A stretch of DNA of 64,000 bases from Paracentrotus lividus (GCA_940671915.1 CALNVZ010000040.1:29532-93531); one strand, 5' to 3'; shown: positions 1 through 10,990, counted from the first letter of the stretch. Made by a program: numbers and translations. The notes: generated by a model from the sequence alone, not told the origin.

Positions 1-106
1 CCCGGTTCCGAAGCCTTTGTTGCTTACTTTGATTAAATACCACAATTGATCATAGAGAGTACATCTGCTTTTATTTTCAAAAAAAATAGAATGTGTCATG
101 ATAGGG

Positions 107-1084
107 TACATGCAGGTAATATGGGCCCCCTAAGCTCATTTGCTTAACTTGCATAAAATTACGAAATGAAACACAGTCTAATCTTTGTTTATTTGAATCA
201 ATAACTACTGCTCTAACTTTTATTGTGAAGGAAAACAATTATCACCAACCCCCCTGTCTGCAATATTCAAATGTTGACGTCATCACCAAAGTGCCCATAT
301 TATCTGCATGTGCAGGTAATATGGGCACATGTATTTAATGTATGTTTTAAAAACTACAATGACTCTTCCATGTCTGGAATTTGCTTAAAATGTTGAAAAT
401 CGTTAAATTTAAGATATCATTTGAAATTATAAGACCCTTCAGTAAATACTTTGACTATATATTTCATTGTTTTGTATTTTGTATATTTTTTCCTTTTTTA
501 ATATTATCTAAATATTATTTTCATTATATAAGTCGATATAGGCCTAAACTAAGTTATTCATATTAATTATATACTGTGAATATAACCCAAAAAATCGTAG
601 AAAGGAGATTGATGCCTCATTCCAATACTTAGTACCAGAATCATTTCCGCCATTTTGGAAGGCCCATATTACCTGCACTTATGTTGCTGTTTCAGGCAAG
701 CATTCAATGCCACATTGCACCGATTCAATACAACAAATTGACCTGTACATGCTAGTATGATCAAAATGAAACTATAAGCTTACTAGATATACAAAACAGT
801 TGAGGTTACCCCCTCAAACACTCTTTCACCATCACATTCTGTGAAATATCAAATTTTACATCAGGGTAAAAGAATACGGTTAGTTTTACCTACCTTGTTG
901 GTTTTCAGCAATTTTCTCAGAGAAACTTCGGCAACAGATCCTCTCACGACGATATATTTTCGTATACAGTTCATATGAACATCATTATGGTGCTCACACC
1001 GGTCACCGGTCACCAGTCGACGGTCACGACATGATTTGCTTCAGGTGGCCCATATTACCTGCTGGCCCATATTACCTGCATGTA
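107..1084. mobile_element. TIR-bounded non-autonomous DNA transposon with TA flanks
   Basis: Positions 107-127 and 1064-1084 are perfect 21-bp inverted repeats beginning TACATGCAGGTAATATGG. If the outer TA is the target duplication, this fits a Tc1/mariner-like insertion. The GCCCATATTACCTGC core recurs inside the element: as a palindrome at 291-327, singly at 661-676 and again at 1046-1061 beside the right end. No transposase ORF is visible; the only ORF (381-566) is an AT-rich 61-codon run. It is therefore probably a non-autonomous element moved in trans. The superfamily is inference. Positions 1-106 show nothing recognisable. Confidence 0.65.
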
Positions 1085-1140
1085 CCTTACATTGAACAAC
1101 TGATTTTGGAAATATTGCAAAGGAGAAGAAAGTTTGGGAC

Positions 1141-3070
1141 TTTAAGTTCAAGTTCAAGTTCAAGTTCAAGTTTATTTTAAAACCAAAATCATCACAATAC
1201 AATCATATTGATATACATATGTGTATATAAAATATATAATGAGTACATAAGCACTTATCAAATTAGAGTATACATCATAGATGAAATGATTTTAGGACCC
1301 CTTTGGAAGCTAGGCTTGTTAGCGGGGTCCTGGAAGTAAATTACATTAATAACACGATATACCGGTATAGAAGATACTAATCTACACAAAACAATGTAAA
1401 CAGCGATACATAAACATTAATATTTAAGGTCAAAATGTTGAGCTACACTAGTAATTATTTACAAAGAGACACGTATGCAATCACAAAAACATGCACACAC
1501 ACACACACACACACTTCACATTGATGAGTAGGTCCTTAGTTTAAATATAACAAATATTAAAATACAAATTGAAGGAAAATCATCATAATCTTTCAAGAAA
1601 GTAAGTTTTGGATAACTTTTTTAACATAGAAAGAGTTTTACTATTTTTTTATATCAACAGGCAAACTGTTCCATGCTTTAATGCAGGATATATGAAATGA
1701 GATCAGAGTGACATTTGTTCTTGCAAAAGGCTGATGAATAAGACCCCTTTGACGGGTATTATGTTATGAATTTGAGAATTCTTAAGAAATAATTTTGTCA
1801 ACGTACACTCATGAGGAATTGATTGCAGTTTGAACATAAACAGTACACAATTGAATGACACAAGTTCACCGTCTTAGTGGCAACATTTTCAGACGAAGGA
1901 ACAAGGGAGAACTCGGATGTATATAATGAGAATTAGTTATAAGTCGTACTGCCTTCTTCTGCAATACTCTCAACTTATCAAGATATGACTTAAAAGTGTT
2001 TCCCCAAGCAACATTACAATAATTCAAGTAGGGTAGAATAATACTATTGTATATTGTTATCAATATCATTTCAGGTAAAATCAATTTTAACCTATAAATA
2101 ACACTTACAATGCGAGACACCTTTGTGCAGACTGTACCTAAATGATTTTTCCAAGATAAGTGCTCATCTATACATAACCCGAGGAACATTAAATTTGCAC
2201 TAGGTTCGACATCATGGCCCCCTATTTGAAGACAAGTCATACGATCTGGAAGCTTTTTTCCCTTTGAATGGAAAATTACACACTCAGTCTTTTGAAGATT
2301 TAACAATAGCTTATTACAACAAAACCATGCATACAATTTCTTAATTTCTAGATTTGCAACTCGTAACAAGTTTTCTACTGTCCTATCATTCACCAGCAGA
2401 CTGGTATCATCAGCAAAAAGGGAATACGAGAATAATGTTGATGAGTGTATTATATCATTTATATAAATCAAAAACAAAAGGGGACCAAGAACAGAACCCT
2501 GAGGTACACCATACTTATTAGAAGCGTGTTTTGATCTACATCTACCTATCTCAACAAATTGTGTCCTGTTACACAAATAACTTCGGAACCATGATAATGC
2601 TAATCCACGAATGCCATAATGTTCCAGTTTATTGAGAAGGATACTATGGTCAATGGTGTCAAATGCCTTTGACAGATCTAAAAATATACCAAGGCAATAT
2701 TTGTTTACATCAATAGCTTTTATGATATAACTCAATAAGTTAAAAACACCCATTTGTGTGGAGAAGTGCCTACGAAATCCGCACTGCTGAGGAATCAATA
2801 TATTCTTTTTTGATAGAAAGTCATTTAAGCGTTTATAAATTATTTTCTCAAGAACCTTTGAAATTATTGGTAACAATGCTATCGGCCTATAATTTACGAC
2901 GTTATTACGATCAGATTTGTTATACATTGGCACAACTTTAGCTAGCTTTAGTTTATCTGGAACAGTCCCTGAGACAAAGACATATTAATGATTTTACATA
3001 GAGGGTCAACAAAAAAGTGAATGCTCTCCTTTATAACTCGAGGTGAAATTTCATCAGAACTTTGTCATGG
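1141..3070 (-). mobile_element. LINE-1: 5'-truncated CR1-like non-LTR retrotransposon
   Basis: A minus-strand reverse transcriptase is followed by a degenerate C-terminal region that still contains an AWNSLPVDIK-type motif near 1660-1700, then a 3' tail made of (AAGTTC)n on the plus strand at 1141-1172. Short tandem tails are typical of CR1/L2-group LINEs, which lack poly(A). A CA microsatellite (about 1493-1515) sits in the 3' region. Coding similarity extends about 130 bp upstream of the main ORF with a frameshift near 2960 (SDEISP... up to ~3066) and then fades, so endonuclease and ORF1 are missing. The element lies in the presumed 5' intron or flank of NLR-1. Confidence 0.75.
1866..2933 (-). 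CDS. Reverse transcriptase domain of LINE-1 (partial)
   Basis: This is a 355-codon open frame for a non-LTR reverse transcriptase, the enzyme that copies element RNA into DNA at a nicked genomic target. Visible motifs in order are NYRPIALLPIISKVLEK (N-terminal RT block), LDLSKAFDTIDH (first catalytic Asp), GVPQGSVLGPLLF, and FADDTSLL (catalytic YADD-type box). The downstream thumb-like region includes FLGLCIDEHLSWKNH. The frame is open for more than 1 kb, so the copy is moderately young, but it ends early at LPLRR and the upstream part is frameshifted. It is not an intact element. CR1/Jockey-group placement rests on motif style only. Confidence 0.85.
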   Translation of the reverse strand: MPMYNKSDRNNVVNYRPIALLPIISKVLEKIIYKRLNDFLSKKNILIPQQCGFRRHFSTQMGVFNLLSYIIKAIDVNKYCLGIFLDLSKAFDTIDHSILLNKLEHYGIRGLALSWFRSYLCNRTQFVEIGRCRSKHASNKYGVPQGSVLGPLLFLIYINDIIHSSTLFSYSLFADDTSLLVNDRTVENLLRVANLEIKKLYAWFCCNKLLLNLQKTECVIFHSKGKKLPDRMTCLQIGGHDVEPSANLMFLGLCIDEHLSWKNHLGTVCTKVSRIVSVIYRLKLILPEMILITIYNSIILPYLNYCNVAWGNTFKSYLDKLRVLQKKAVRLITNSHYIHPSSPLFLRLKMLPLRR

Positions 3071-3238
3071 TTCAGGGACTTCTGAGAAATGTAATTTGAT
3101 ATGAGCTAATGTTATTTAGTGACCATCTGGAGCTGTGTGCCAGGTTTAATGAAATAATTAGCAGACAAATGAACACAAATAACCAATTTGCACGTTTCAT
3201 TTTTTTATTATTTCCCTCTCTACATGTCTTTCACTAGC

Positions 3239-3580
3239 ATGGCTTCCTGGGATGGAAACTATCTTGATGACGTTTTGAAAGACATTGCTAAAAAAACGAG
3301 GACGGATGCTGAAGTGGATGACCTGGGAAAGGCACTTGGAATATCTGTTGCTGATATCGGTAGTTACCAAACCATGAACGGCCATGGTACAGGATACGAT
3401 GGGTCCCTAAAGATGCTCCGAGACTGGAATAAAACCCAACATCCATCTACTGTCAAGTATGCTTTGAGACGTGCATTGGAGAAAGCCGGTAGGATTATTC
3501 TACGCGAGACACATTTCCCAACACCTGTCGCCCGTGGAGGCGTGGGTGCTGGATTAGAAGATCTCAAAACCAGTAATTAA
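3239..3580 (+). pseudogene. NLR-1 exon 1: Death domain (copy broken downstream)
   Basis: From the ATG at 3239 the frame reads MASWDGNYLDDVLKDIAKK..., followed by AEVDDLGKALGISVADI and LKMLRDWNKTQHPSTVKYALRRALEKAG. This is the six-helix pattern of a Death domain, including the conserved L..LG..LG....I and ML..W segments. Such domains mediate homotypic signalling contacts in NLR and apoptosis proteins. A pyrimidine-rich tract and AG (3236-3237) lie just before the ATG, as in NLR-2, so a 5'UTR intron probably ends there. Unlike NLR-2, the frame runs to a TAA at 3578-3580 with no good donor before it; a GTAAGA lies just after (about 3606). The link to the NACHT exon at 19.5 kb is inferred from the NLR-2 layout. 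Confidence 0.7.
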
Positions 3581-3676
3581 AAACTTCGAATATCATTTTC
3601 GTAATTGTAAGAAAAAAACAAATTTGTCGAGGCCGTTACACTAGTAGAACATTTTGTCAATACCGGTTATTAGAAG

Positions 3677-4125
3677 TTAAAGGTAGTGCCAGCCTTTTGC
3701 AGGCAAAAATATTAAATTTCTAGTTTTTGAGAGGATATAGTAGTATATCAATGACTATATCTTCCCACAACATGATTAAGCTCAAATGTGTATGTTTGTC
3801 ATTTTATTGTGATTATCAAAATTCATTCCTATTTTTTCGAACCTCGAAAAATATACCGTACGGTGGGAACCGTTGATCGTTAGCGCAGAGAATAATGCAC
3901 GCTGATGCGCCGTGTGTATATTGCTGTGTATGGTCCGTGCTGCACGCGCTGTAATATCATGGAGAGCTGGTCTAGATTGGTAGTCAGATTTTCGATTCAT
4001 ATTACTGATCTAGGCAACCTATGACAGTAAGATTGAATAGACAGTACAGGTTGATCATATTCTAAAGTTATGCCAAGTGGCATTAGTTTTCGCAATTTGT
4101 AAAAAAAGGATGACACTACCTTTAA
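3677..4125. mobile_element. TTAA-flanked MITE (~450 bp)
   Basis: TTAA followed by AGGTAGTG at 3677-3688 is mirrored by CACTACCT followed by TTAA at 4114-4125. Inverted termini with a TTAA target duplication suggest a piggyBac- or Kolobok-type non-autonomous element. The interior has no coding region. The family is inference from the target site only. Confidence 0.55.
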
Positions 4126-4748
4126 GATATTATTATGTTAAATCGTATTTCGTAAGAAACGCCTGAACGAATTTGAATAGGGTGGCGACAGGTGAAGATG
4201 AATTTGAATCACCATTAAAAAAAAAAAAAAATATGGTGTGCTGTCTTGTTGCGGGCAGACCCTTACACGCGGTGCACTAATTGAAAACAGACGTTCCATG
4301 AAAAGTGGAATGCCTATGTTTTCTCAGCTGGGAAGTTAAAATAATGAATTAAATATTAACAAAACTTGATATAATTACTTGTTATGTGCCTAGTAGAATT
4401 CTTCGCGGATGACTAATGTCCTTCTTTGTTATTACAACGATAAAAAAGCGGCATTTCAAATGCCCAGGTCTTGAAGTTAAGCAATTTGCAATAGGGTTCT
4501 ACAGTTTGCAAATAAGCATGCACATCAGCAGCAACACATTTGAATGTTTACAACATGGCAAATTGGACCAGATTCGGAAAAGGAAATGGACCAGAACTTC
4601 CGGGATTTGTAGAAGTGCACCCGTTTCGATGCACGAGCGTTTACAACACAAATTAATACATCTTACATGAAGACCGGGAAAACCTACATTTATTTTCTAG
4701 ACAATTTTATGTTGCAACAAGTTCTTTAAATAGTTGATAAGAATTGTA
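4126..4748. other. Intronic spacer with no recognisable gene
   Basis: Between the MITE and PAL-1 I see only AT-rich sequence, with a short A-run just before it ends inside the spacer (4208-4222). An 84-codon open frame at 4416-4670 has no recognisable motif and I do not call it a gene. Confidence 0.6.
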
Positions 4749-5219
4749 GTGTGGTATCCAGTGGGGGAAAATATAGGTTTCGTTTGCAAGTCATGTTAAT
4801 GTTTGACAACATCTATATAGGCCTATATGTTCTACTTGATCACATGAATCAGAAAATATATGTCGCCAATTTTTTAATTGACCTTTTGTGACCCAAAATG
4901 AAGGTAAAAGGTCAGGCTTCATTAACATAAACATAATTTTGTTCAAATTGTGTCAAATTTGGTATCAACTTGTAGGTAATTTTATAACTAGCAATTAAGT
5001 CAATTACTATTTTTTCACCCGACCAGTCAGTTTGAGCAATATGCAAATTAGTTTATTTATTCATATTAGAGTCAAGTTGAACGGCGATCAGACACAACAT
5101 ATCCATAGACAATATTAATAAAAACTAATCAAGATTAAAAAGTGATTCATACTAGCCTTATGATGTTGCCACATTCTGGTGACCCTTATGACCTTGAAAT
5201 TAGATCAAAGGTCAATTTT

Positions 5220-5221
<2 letters not shown>

Positions 5222-5250
<29 letters not shown>

Positions 5251-5319
5251 GTTTCGATTTATATAGCGCCTAATATGAAACAATTTCATCTCTAAGCGCT
5301 TTACAATTACAATTTATGA
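5222..5319 (-). mobile_element. LINE 3'-end fragment with (ATA)n tail
   Basis: An (ATA)n run at 5221-5250 adjoins a segment containing TTATATAGCGCC and AAGCGCTTTACAA, the style of L2/CR1-type 3' ends in marine invertebrates, here on the minus strand. The right arm of PAL-1 (about 18820-18840) lacks this ~95 bp at the equivalent place, so it is an insertion into the left arm after the palindrome formed. Confidence 0.6.
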
Positions 5320-5657
5320 TGATTAACAACCCGGAAATGGCATTAATTTGGCAAAAACCAAAATTTCTATGAACTTTGACCTCATTTCTAGGTCAAATGT
5401 GCCAACTAAGAATATGACGACCTCTATTTTTTGGTTGATTGCATCAAGGTTAACATATTTATGTTAGTTGCCAACAAAGTTAAGCTTATACGACCAACAG
5501 GCCATAGGTCAAAGTTCAAGAAAGACGTTTTGGCCAAAGTTTGTTGTCTTGACCTTAGTCTTATTTGGCCGTATTAATTGAAATATTTTATTGAACATTG
5601 TTAGTGTGTTCTATTTTATTCCATGAACCAGGAAATGTTCGTTTTCATTGACCTATG

Positions 5658-5672
5658 AACTTTAAATAAGGT
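5658..5672 (+). repeat. Left target-site duplication of LINE-2
   Basis: The 15-mer AACTTTAAATAAGGT at 5658-5672 is repeated exactly at 9453-9467. These are the two sides of LINE-2, and a duplication of this length is typical of target-primed reverse transcription. Confidence 0.9.
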
Positions 5673-5950
5673 GGAGGGCGCTATGATTTTACTGGAAATG
5701 TTCAGTTAGAGGAAAAGCTCCGTTATTTTGGTGTTTTTTATGATGTTTATCAGCTTTTCTTGGACTATGATTTGAACCAACACGTTAAAATTTAATTACT
5801 CTTTATGGACATCGAAGAACAGAGCATATACTACAAAGATAAGTGAAGACAAAAGTAAGTCAATTTTCTACCTCCGAATTTGTGTACATTGCATAGACTC
5901 TCGCTTGATCCAATATGGCGAATCCCACTAACGTTACACCTACTTTGTAA

Positions 5951-6588
5951 ATGCCAAGCGACACCAAAATGCTGACCGATATTTGGATGGAAATGCCTCT
6001 ATTGGAGACATTATCAAAAAGCCTTGAAAAATTGGTTCTCGCCTAGATGTAGTGGAAAACAGAATGAGTAACATTGAAGAACAACACACAGATCTAGAAC
6101 GGGGAATGGGTCATTTTGAGAATGAGATGGAGGAAACAAAAAGCATGATGGAAGGAAAGGCGGACTCTGCCGCCATTAAATACCTTGAAGGTCAAATCGC
6201 TGATCGAGTGAACCGGTCAAAAAGAAACAATGTACCAGAAGGTGCGGAAGGCGCCGGTACGTTTGACTGCACAGCGTTGGTCCATTCATTCCTCCAGAAG
6301 GAACTTAAGATCGCACAATCAATGGAAATTGAACGCGCCCATCGAACCCCGGTGAAACAAATTGTTCGTTCAGCCCGTGCCGGTAACCAAGACGACATGG
6401 AGGAAGCTAGACCGCCCCGCCCTCGCATTATTCACGTTCGCTTCCTTCGTTACCGTGATCGAGATCTTGTACTTAATGCTACGAAGACGCACAGAGACCC
6501 GAAAATCCAATCTAACAAGATCTTCATCTCAGATGACGTGCATAAGTCAACTCGCGAGCAGCACCAACGGATGATGCAGAAGGTATAA
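5951..6588 (+). CDS. LINE-2 ORF1: L1-type RNA-binding protein (frameshifted)
   Basis: ORF1 proteins of L1-group elements bind element RNA as coiled-coil trimers. Here a short N-terminal piece starts at ATG 5951 and continues, after a one-base shift near 6030, in the frame that runs to 6588. The N-terminal half (RLDVVENRMSNIEEQ, then LERGMGHFENEMEETKSMMEG) has heptad spacing expected of a coiled coil. The C-terminal half has ERAHRTP and later PRIIHVRFLRYRDRDLVLNA, matching the RRM/CTD region of L1 ORF1p, with FISDDVHKSTREQHQRMM near the end. No start codon is needed at 6052, because the frame is open upstream to 6028. Confidence 0.75.
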
Positions 6589-7059
6589 AGCATGAGAGAT
6601 AATGGCCAATTCGCATTCATCCCATGGTCAGTTCCTCGCGTGATAAAGTATAAAGAAGGCGGAAAAGATTCTTCAGGTCCTCTAAAAACCATCCGCGATG
6701 TCTGTTTAACTACAGGAAGCTGATAACGCATCCTTTGTTTCTAATACATATACACCAAAATACGATGCGCAGCCTTTCGCTGAACTTTTTCTGTATATCA
6801 TTGATATAGATTCATTTGATTTGTTTTTGATTTTCCATATTTGTTTACCATTGTTGGATTTATAACTATTTCTAGAAGACATAGAATAGCGCATGATAAC
6901 TCGGTGTTATCTGTTTGTTTTTTTTGTTTTGTGCTTTTTTTTTTTGTTTGCCTTTAATGGCATTATTCAAAATATGCTTCAGGTACTCAACAAAAGTTAC
7001 ATCTTTTCTAAACACTGTGAGAGCAGAACTTTTTAACTATGGATGATGTTTAAGAAGTA

Positions 7060-7311
7060 AAGCTTTATTCTATCAACGTGAGGGGCTTAGCCATTAACAC
7101 AAACGTTGCTGTGTATTTAACTGGCTCAGCCATCAACCATTTGATATATTTTCTTCTGCAAGAAACACATAGCACACGAGCTATGGAATATATTTGGTCC
7201 AGAGAATGGGACGGTCAAATATACTATAGCCATGGTCAATCAGCAAGTGCAGGTGTTTGCATCCTAATAAAGCAAACGGCAAATATTAAAGTACTTAATT
7301 ATAAGTTGTGA
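7060..7311 (+). pseudogene. LINE-2 ORF2 endonuclease, truncated
   Basis: The frame reads SINVRGL, then LLQETHS and later WSREWDGQIYYSHG and SAGVCILI. These are the first blocks of an apurinic-endonuclease-like (APE) domain, which nicks target DNA to prime reverse transcription. QETHS carries the conserved catalytic Glu. The domain stops after about 80 residues at 7311, and the later catalytic blocks (GDFN, SDH) are absent because of an internal deletion. It is therefore not active. Confidence 0.7.
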
Positions 7312-7779
7312 CCAGACAGGGTTTATCAAAAATAGATATATTGGTGAAAATGTCAGATTATTCACAGATATGATTGAATATTGCAAAAATAATCGTGTTT
7401 CAGGTTTAGCCTTGTCAATTGACTTCGAAAAGGCGTTTGACTGTATTGAATGGAATTTTCTTAAGGTATGCTTAAGAAGAATGGGTTTAAAGATGATTTT
7501 ATTTCCTGGATAACTGTTATATATACAAATATTTCTAGCTGTGCTTCGAATAATGGCTATTCGTCACAACCATTCCAGATAGGAAGAGGAGTAAGGCAGG
7601 GGTGCCCACTTTCGCCATATCTTTTTTTGATTGGAGCTGAAATTCTAAGTATTATGGTGAAACAAAGTACTTCGATAACAGGAATCTATATAGCAGAGAC
7701 CGAAATCAGAGTTAGTCAATACGCAGATGACACTGTTATTTATCTATCTGCAAATGAATTAAATCTTCAGAATTGCTGA
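7312..7779 (+). CDS. LINE-2 reverse transcriptase core
   Basis: Reverse transcriptase blocks are visible across two frames. The first (7312-7470) carries QTGFIKNRYIGENVR and LSIDFEKAFDCIEWNFL with the first catalytic Asp. After a shift near 7465 the second frame continues with RGVRQGCPLSPYLF (about 7588-7626) and SQYADDTVIYLSANE (7711-7755), whose YADD is the active-site box. The block style is that of the L1/Tx1 group. After 7779 the coding sequence continues, with stops, through YLGIFIPL- and ETDRLLRVWSSRNLSLLGKI-like segments. The frameshifts mark a dead copy. Confidence 0.8.
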
Positions 7780-8057
7780 GAAAAGTAATATTGTCAACAG
7801 ACGTTTATGTAGAGATATCAATATAAATTGGTTTTCAGATCAAATTTATTATCTTGGAATTTTTATACCATTATCTGAAGAAAATAACTTTTATTACTTA
7901 AATTTCCAAGCAAAACTGAATGAAACCGACAGATTACTGAGAGTTTGGAGCTCGCGTAACTTGTCTCTCCTCGGAAAGATCACAATTATAAAATCTTTAA
8001 TAATTTGTTTACCTTTTTAGTACCATTCCAGATACACCGATCTGTTTTTATGAACTA

Positions 8058-9160
8058 TTGCAGAAGAAGTTGTTTAATTTTGTATGGAATGGTAAAACCG
8101 ATCGAATAAAACGTGGGCTTATTTATAACGATTATATCGAAGGTGGATTAAAAATGTTGCATGTAAAAAGTTTTTGTAATTCCCTTAAGATTGCTTGGGT
8201 AAAAAGAATTTTTGTACAAGACATTCATTGTAAGCATGGTAAGTGGAAATTATTTGTAAAACATTCTTTTGACAAAAATGGTGGAACCTTTGTATTTGAT
8301 CGTAATTTACATATGAAAGATGTGACAAATATCTTATCTAGTTCCTTTTGGGCTGATGTACTCAAAGCCTGGACAGAATATAGATATTACAATCCAGTTA
8401 AATATAAAGATAATTATCTTAGCTCAGCCAATTTGGAATAACTCGTGTATACAAATTGGAGGAAAAGTGGTATTTATAAAAGGTGGTTTACCGCTGGTAT
8501 TGTAAGAGTTCAAAACTTATCAAAAGAAAATGGAAATTTTAAATCTCTCGGTGACTTATGTACAGATTATAATACAAGTGTTCCACATTTTCTTGATTTC
8601 TTTGCCATTATATCAGCAATAAGTAGTAATTGGAAGAAAATTTTAAAACAATCAACTTTTGATAAAAATGTGATACCGACTGATGAAAAATTAGAATCTT
8701 TTAAATTAAAAAAGAACACTACACATTTTTGCTATCGTATATTTACAAATAATGTATCGGTAAACATAGCATCTACAAATAACTTAAAGTAATGGGAAGC
8801 AGAACTACAATTACCGCTAGAAAATCTAATTCAATGGCAAAAGAGATTTGGGAAATGTTTTAAGACTACACTGGATTCAAAACTTCGTTCATTTCAGTTC
8901 AAATTCTTGCACAGGAGAATTTCAACGAATGAGTTTCTGTTTAGAATAAGAATAAAGCCATCGCCCATTTGTAATCTTTGTTATTTAGAGAATCAGACGT
9001 TAATTCACCTATTCTACTCTTGTTCTGTCGTTTCTATTTTTTGGCGTGAGGTCAGCTCATGCCTTTTCAAACATGCCTTGATATATGTTTTGGAGTTCAC
9101 AAAGAAAGTAACAATCTTATCAATACAATTATTATGTACGGTAAACAATTTATTTTTCGA
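8058..9160 (+). pseudogene. LINE-2 ORF2 C-terminal region with CCHC-like knuckle
   Basis: Three consecutive open segments (8058-8441, 8445-8792, 8907-9160) form the C-terminal part of ORF2. The first has LFNFVWNGKTDRIKR and GGLKMLHVKSFCNSLKIAWVKR, typical of Tx1/L1 ORF2. The last has FKFLHRRISTNEFL-like sequence and CNLCYLENQTLIHLFYSC, a cysteine-histidine knuckle. The stops between segments (8439-8441 and about 8790) are disabling mutations. The 3' UTR runs to the AAAC tail at 9452. Confidence 0.75.
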
Positions 9161-9452
9161 GACAAATGTAAAAACTCTTATATATATTTTCATCAATTTA
9201 AATCAGAAATCATGTATTTAGAAAAAGTTGAGAACCTTATTGCCTTCAGGAAGAACAAAGTGCAAATTCATAATTCAAAATGGGAAAAAATTCTTCCCTC
9301 ACACTGATGGCTGATTATACTATGTTGTTAAATTATACTTATACTTGCTTTTATTTCATTTCATGTACAAGATGTAACTTCTGAAGTGTTCATGTTTATG
9401 TTCGATGTATATTTGAAGCAATAAATCCATTAAAAAAACAAACAAACAAACA

Positions 9453-9467
9453 AACTTTAAATAAGGT
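9453..9467 (+). repeat. Right target-site duplication of LINE-2
   Basis: Exact second copy of the 15-mer at 5658-5672, immediately after the (AAAC)n tail. PAL-1 loop sequence resumes after it. Confidence 0.9.
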
Positions 9468-9688
9468 AAAAAGTGCAAACAATACATAGTTTCTACACTT
9501 TCCAGGATTTTTAGCGTCACGTTATTAGCTTCAGGTCATATATGTCAATGAAAGAGAATAGCAACTTTGATATTCCGATTTATGGGAACAAGTAGAACAA
9601 GAAGAGCTATGATTATCAAAATTATTAATCTATAATATGGCCAATAAATACAATAAAACAAAGGTCGAGATCGACACACATAGGAAGT

Positions 9689-10266
9689 TTAAAGGGGAAG
9701 GAAACCTTAGGAATTCATTAAATTGTACAAAAACAGGAAAATCAAAGAAGCTTATCAATGAAATTTGGAGACAAAATGAATGAATACTAAGAAAGTTATG
9801 AGCACTTGAATGTTGTGATCACTACTGCTATGGGGATCCTCAAATTGGCAACGGGCCCAAGATGTGTGATGTCATACATGAACAACTTCCCCATTACTTT
9901 TGTACATATTTCACTCAAATTGTCTTCTTTTTTAAAAATTAATTCCGTTAAAAGATCTGAGATTCTTTTCGTGGGAGGACATGTAATACAAGTTCACAAA
10001 ATGTAATCATGTGTGAAGAGTCTGTACTACCATTAGAATGAGGAAAAAGAAGATTTTTTTTTTATTTTGGGGGTATCTCATATGGGAGAGTTGTTCATGT
10101 ATGACATCACACATCTTGGGCCTGTTACCAGTGTGAGGATCTCCATAGCGTTAGTGATCACAACATTCAAATGCACACAACTTTCTTATTATTTATTCAA
10201 TTGTTCTCAAGCTTTCTTTAATCTGTTTCTTTGATTTTAGAATCCTAGGGTTTCATTCTCCTTTAA
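9689..10266. mobile_element. TTAA-flanked foldback MITE (~578 bp)
   Basis: TTAA-AGGGGAAGGAAACC at the left and a matching inverted terminus near 10242-10266 (with CCTAGGGTTTCATTCTCCT, then TTAA) bound this element. The arms are long: the GATCACTACTGCTATGGGGATCC segment near 9818 is matched inverted by GGATCTCCATAGCGTTAGTGATC near 10137. CCAAGATGTGTGATGTCATAC near 9858 is likewise matched inverted near 10101. The DNA could fold into a hairpin of about 200 bp per side. No coding region is seen; the 66-codon frame at 9806-10006 lies across the arm and is fortuitous. Confidence 0.7.
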
Positions 10267-10289
10267 AGGAATACGTAATGGCCAAAGTT

Positions 10290-10587
10290 TTCTGTTTTGA
10301 TCACCTCATTTAAAGGTCATAGGTTTATGAAAACGAACATTTCTTGGTTCATGGGAACATGTAGAACACATTAACAGTGTTTGAAAAAATATTTCAAGTA
10401 TCACGGCCCAATAAGACTTAGGTAAAGACCAAAAACTCTGGCCAAAACGTCTTTCTTGAACTTTGACCTTTGACCTGTTTGTCATATAAGCTTAATTTTG
10501 TTGGCAACTAACAAGAATATGTTTACCTTGATGCCATCAACCAAAACATAGAGTTCGACATATTTTTAAATAACACATTTGACCTAG
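10290..10587. repeat. PAL-1 right arm, inner part
   Basis: This is the reverse complement of about 5370-5660 (for example, AACGTCTTTCTTGAACTTTG against CAAAGTTCAAGAAAGACGTT), with moderate divergence. It carries a perfect DR1 motif TGACCTTTGACCT at 10464-10476. Homology breaks at GACCTAGAAATAG where LINE-3 begins, and resumes near 18756. Confidence 0.75.
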
Positions 10588-10990
10588 AAATAGATAGATA
10601 GAGCGCATGAGCATGTGCACATGCTTTTGCCGCTCTCTAAGTAGGAGCTCTTAATTACTTGATTCTGTTAAATTTGATCTTGTATATTATTACTATATGA
10701 TTATGTGAGTTACATGGCATCAGCTGGACAATTTGTAAGTTCATTATTGAATGATTTCATATGGTTTTTGTATGTTACTGTTTTGGTGGTTGTCTATACT
10801 GACATATTGAGTAAGCATCCATGTTCTATGTACACATCTATTGCATCACTATACCTCACTGTGTAGCTATTGTGTATAGTTTACTTCACTGAACTTGAAT
10901 GCTCTGATTGAGATCAGCCACAATGCAGGTTTTTCTTCTGGGACTATTCATCATTCTGTGCTACTCTGCTAGATAAGTGCTATTGACTGT

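Larger units (their letters stand above)
5673..9452 (+). mobile_element. LINE-2: Tx1/L1-like retrotransposon, internally deleted
   Basis: A 3.78 kb element with a 5' leader, ORF1, a shortened ORF2 (endonuclease joined to RT) and an (AAAC)n tail at about 9433-9452, bounded by a perfect 15-bp target duplication. RT motifs such as QTGFIKNRYIGENVR, LSIDFEKAFD, GVRQGCPLSPYLF and SQYADDT match the L1/Tx1 group. Only ~85 codons of endonuclease precede the RT, so roughly 1 kb or more of ORF2 is missing between 7311 and 7320. The intact duplication shows the element inserted as a unit. Whether the deletion came before or after insertion cannot be seen. Several frameshifts mean it cannot mobilise itself. 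Confidence 0.85.

Noticed and set aside
3782-4000. 72-codon minus-strand frame in the MITE
   Set aside because: Inside a TIR-bounded element with no motif and no support from codon pattern.
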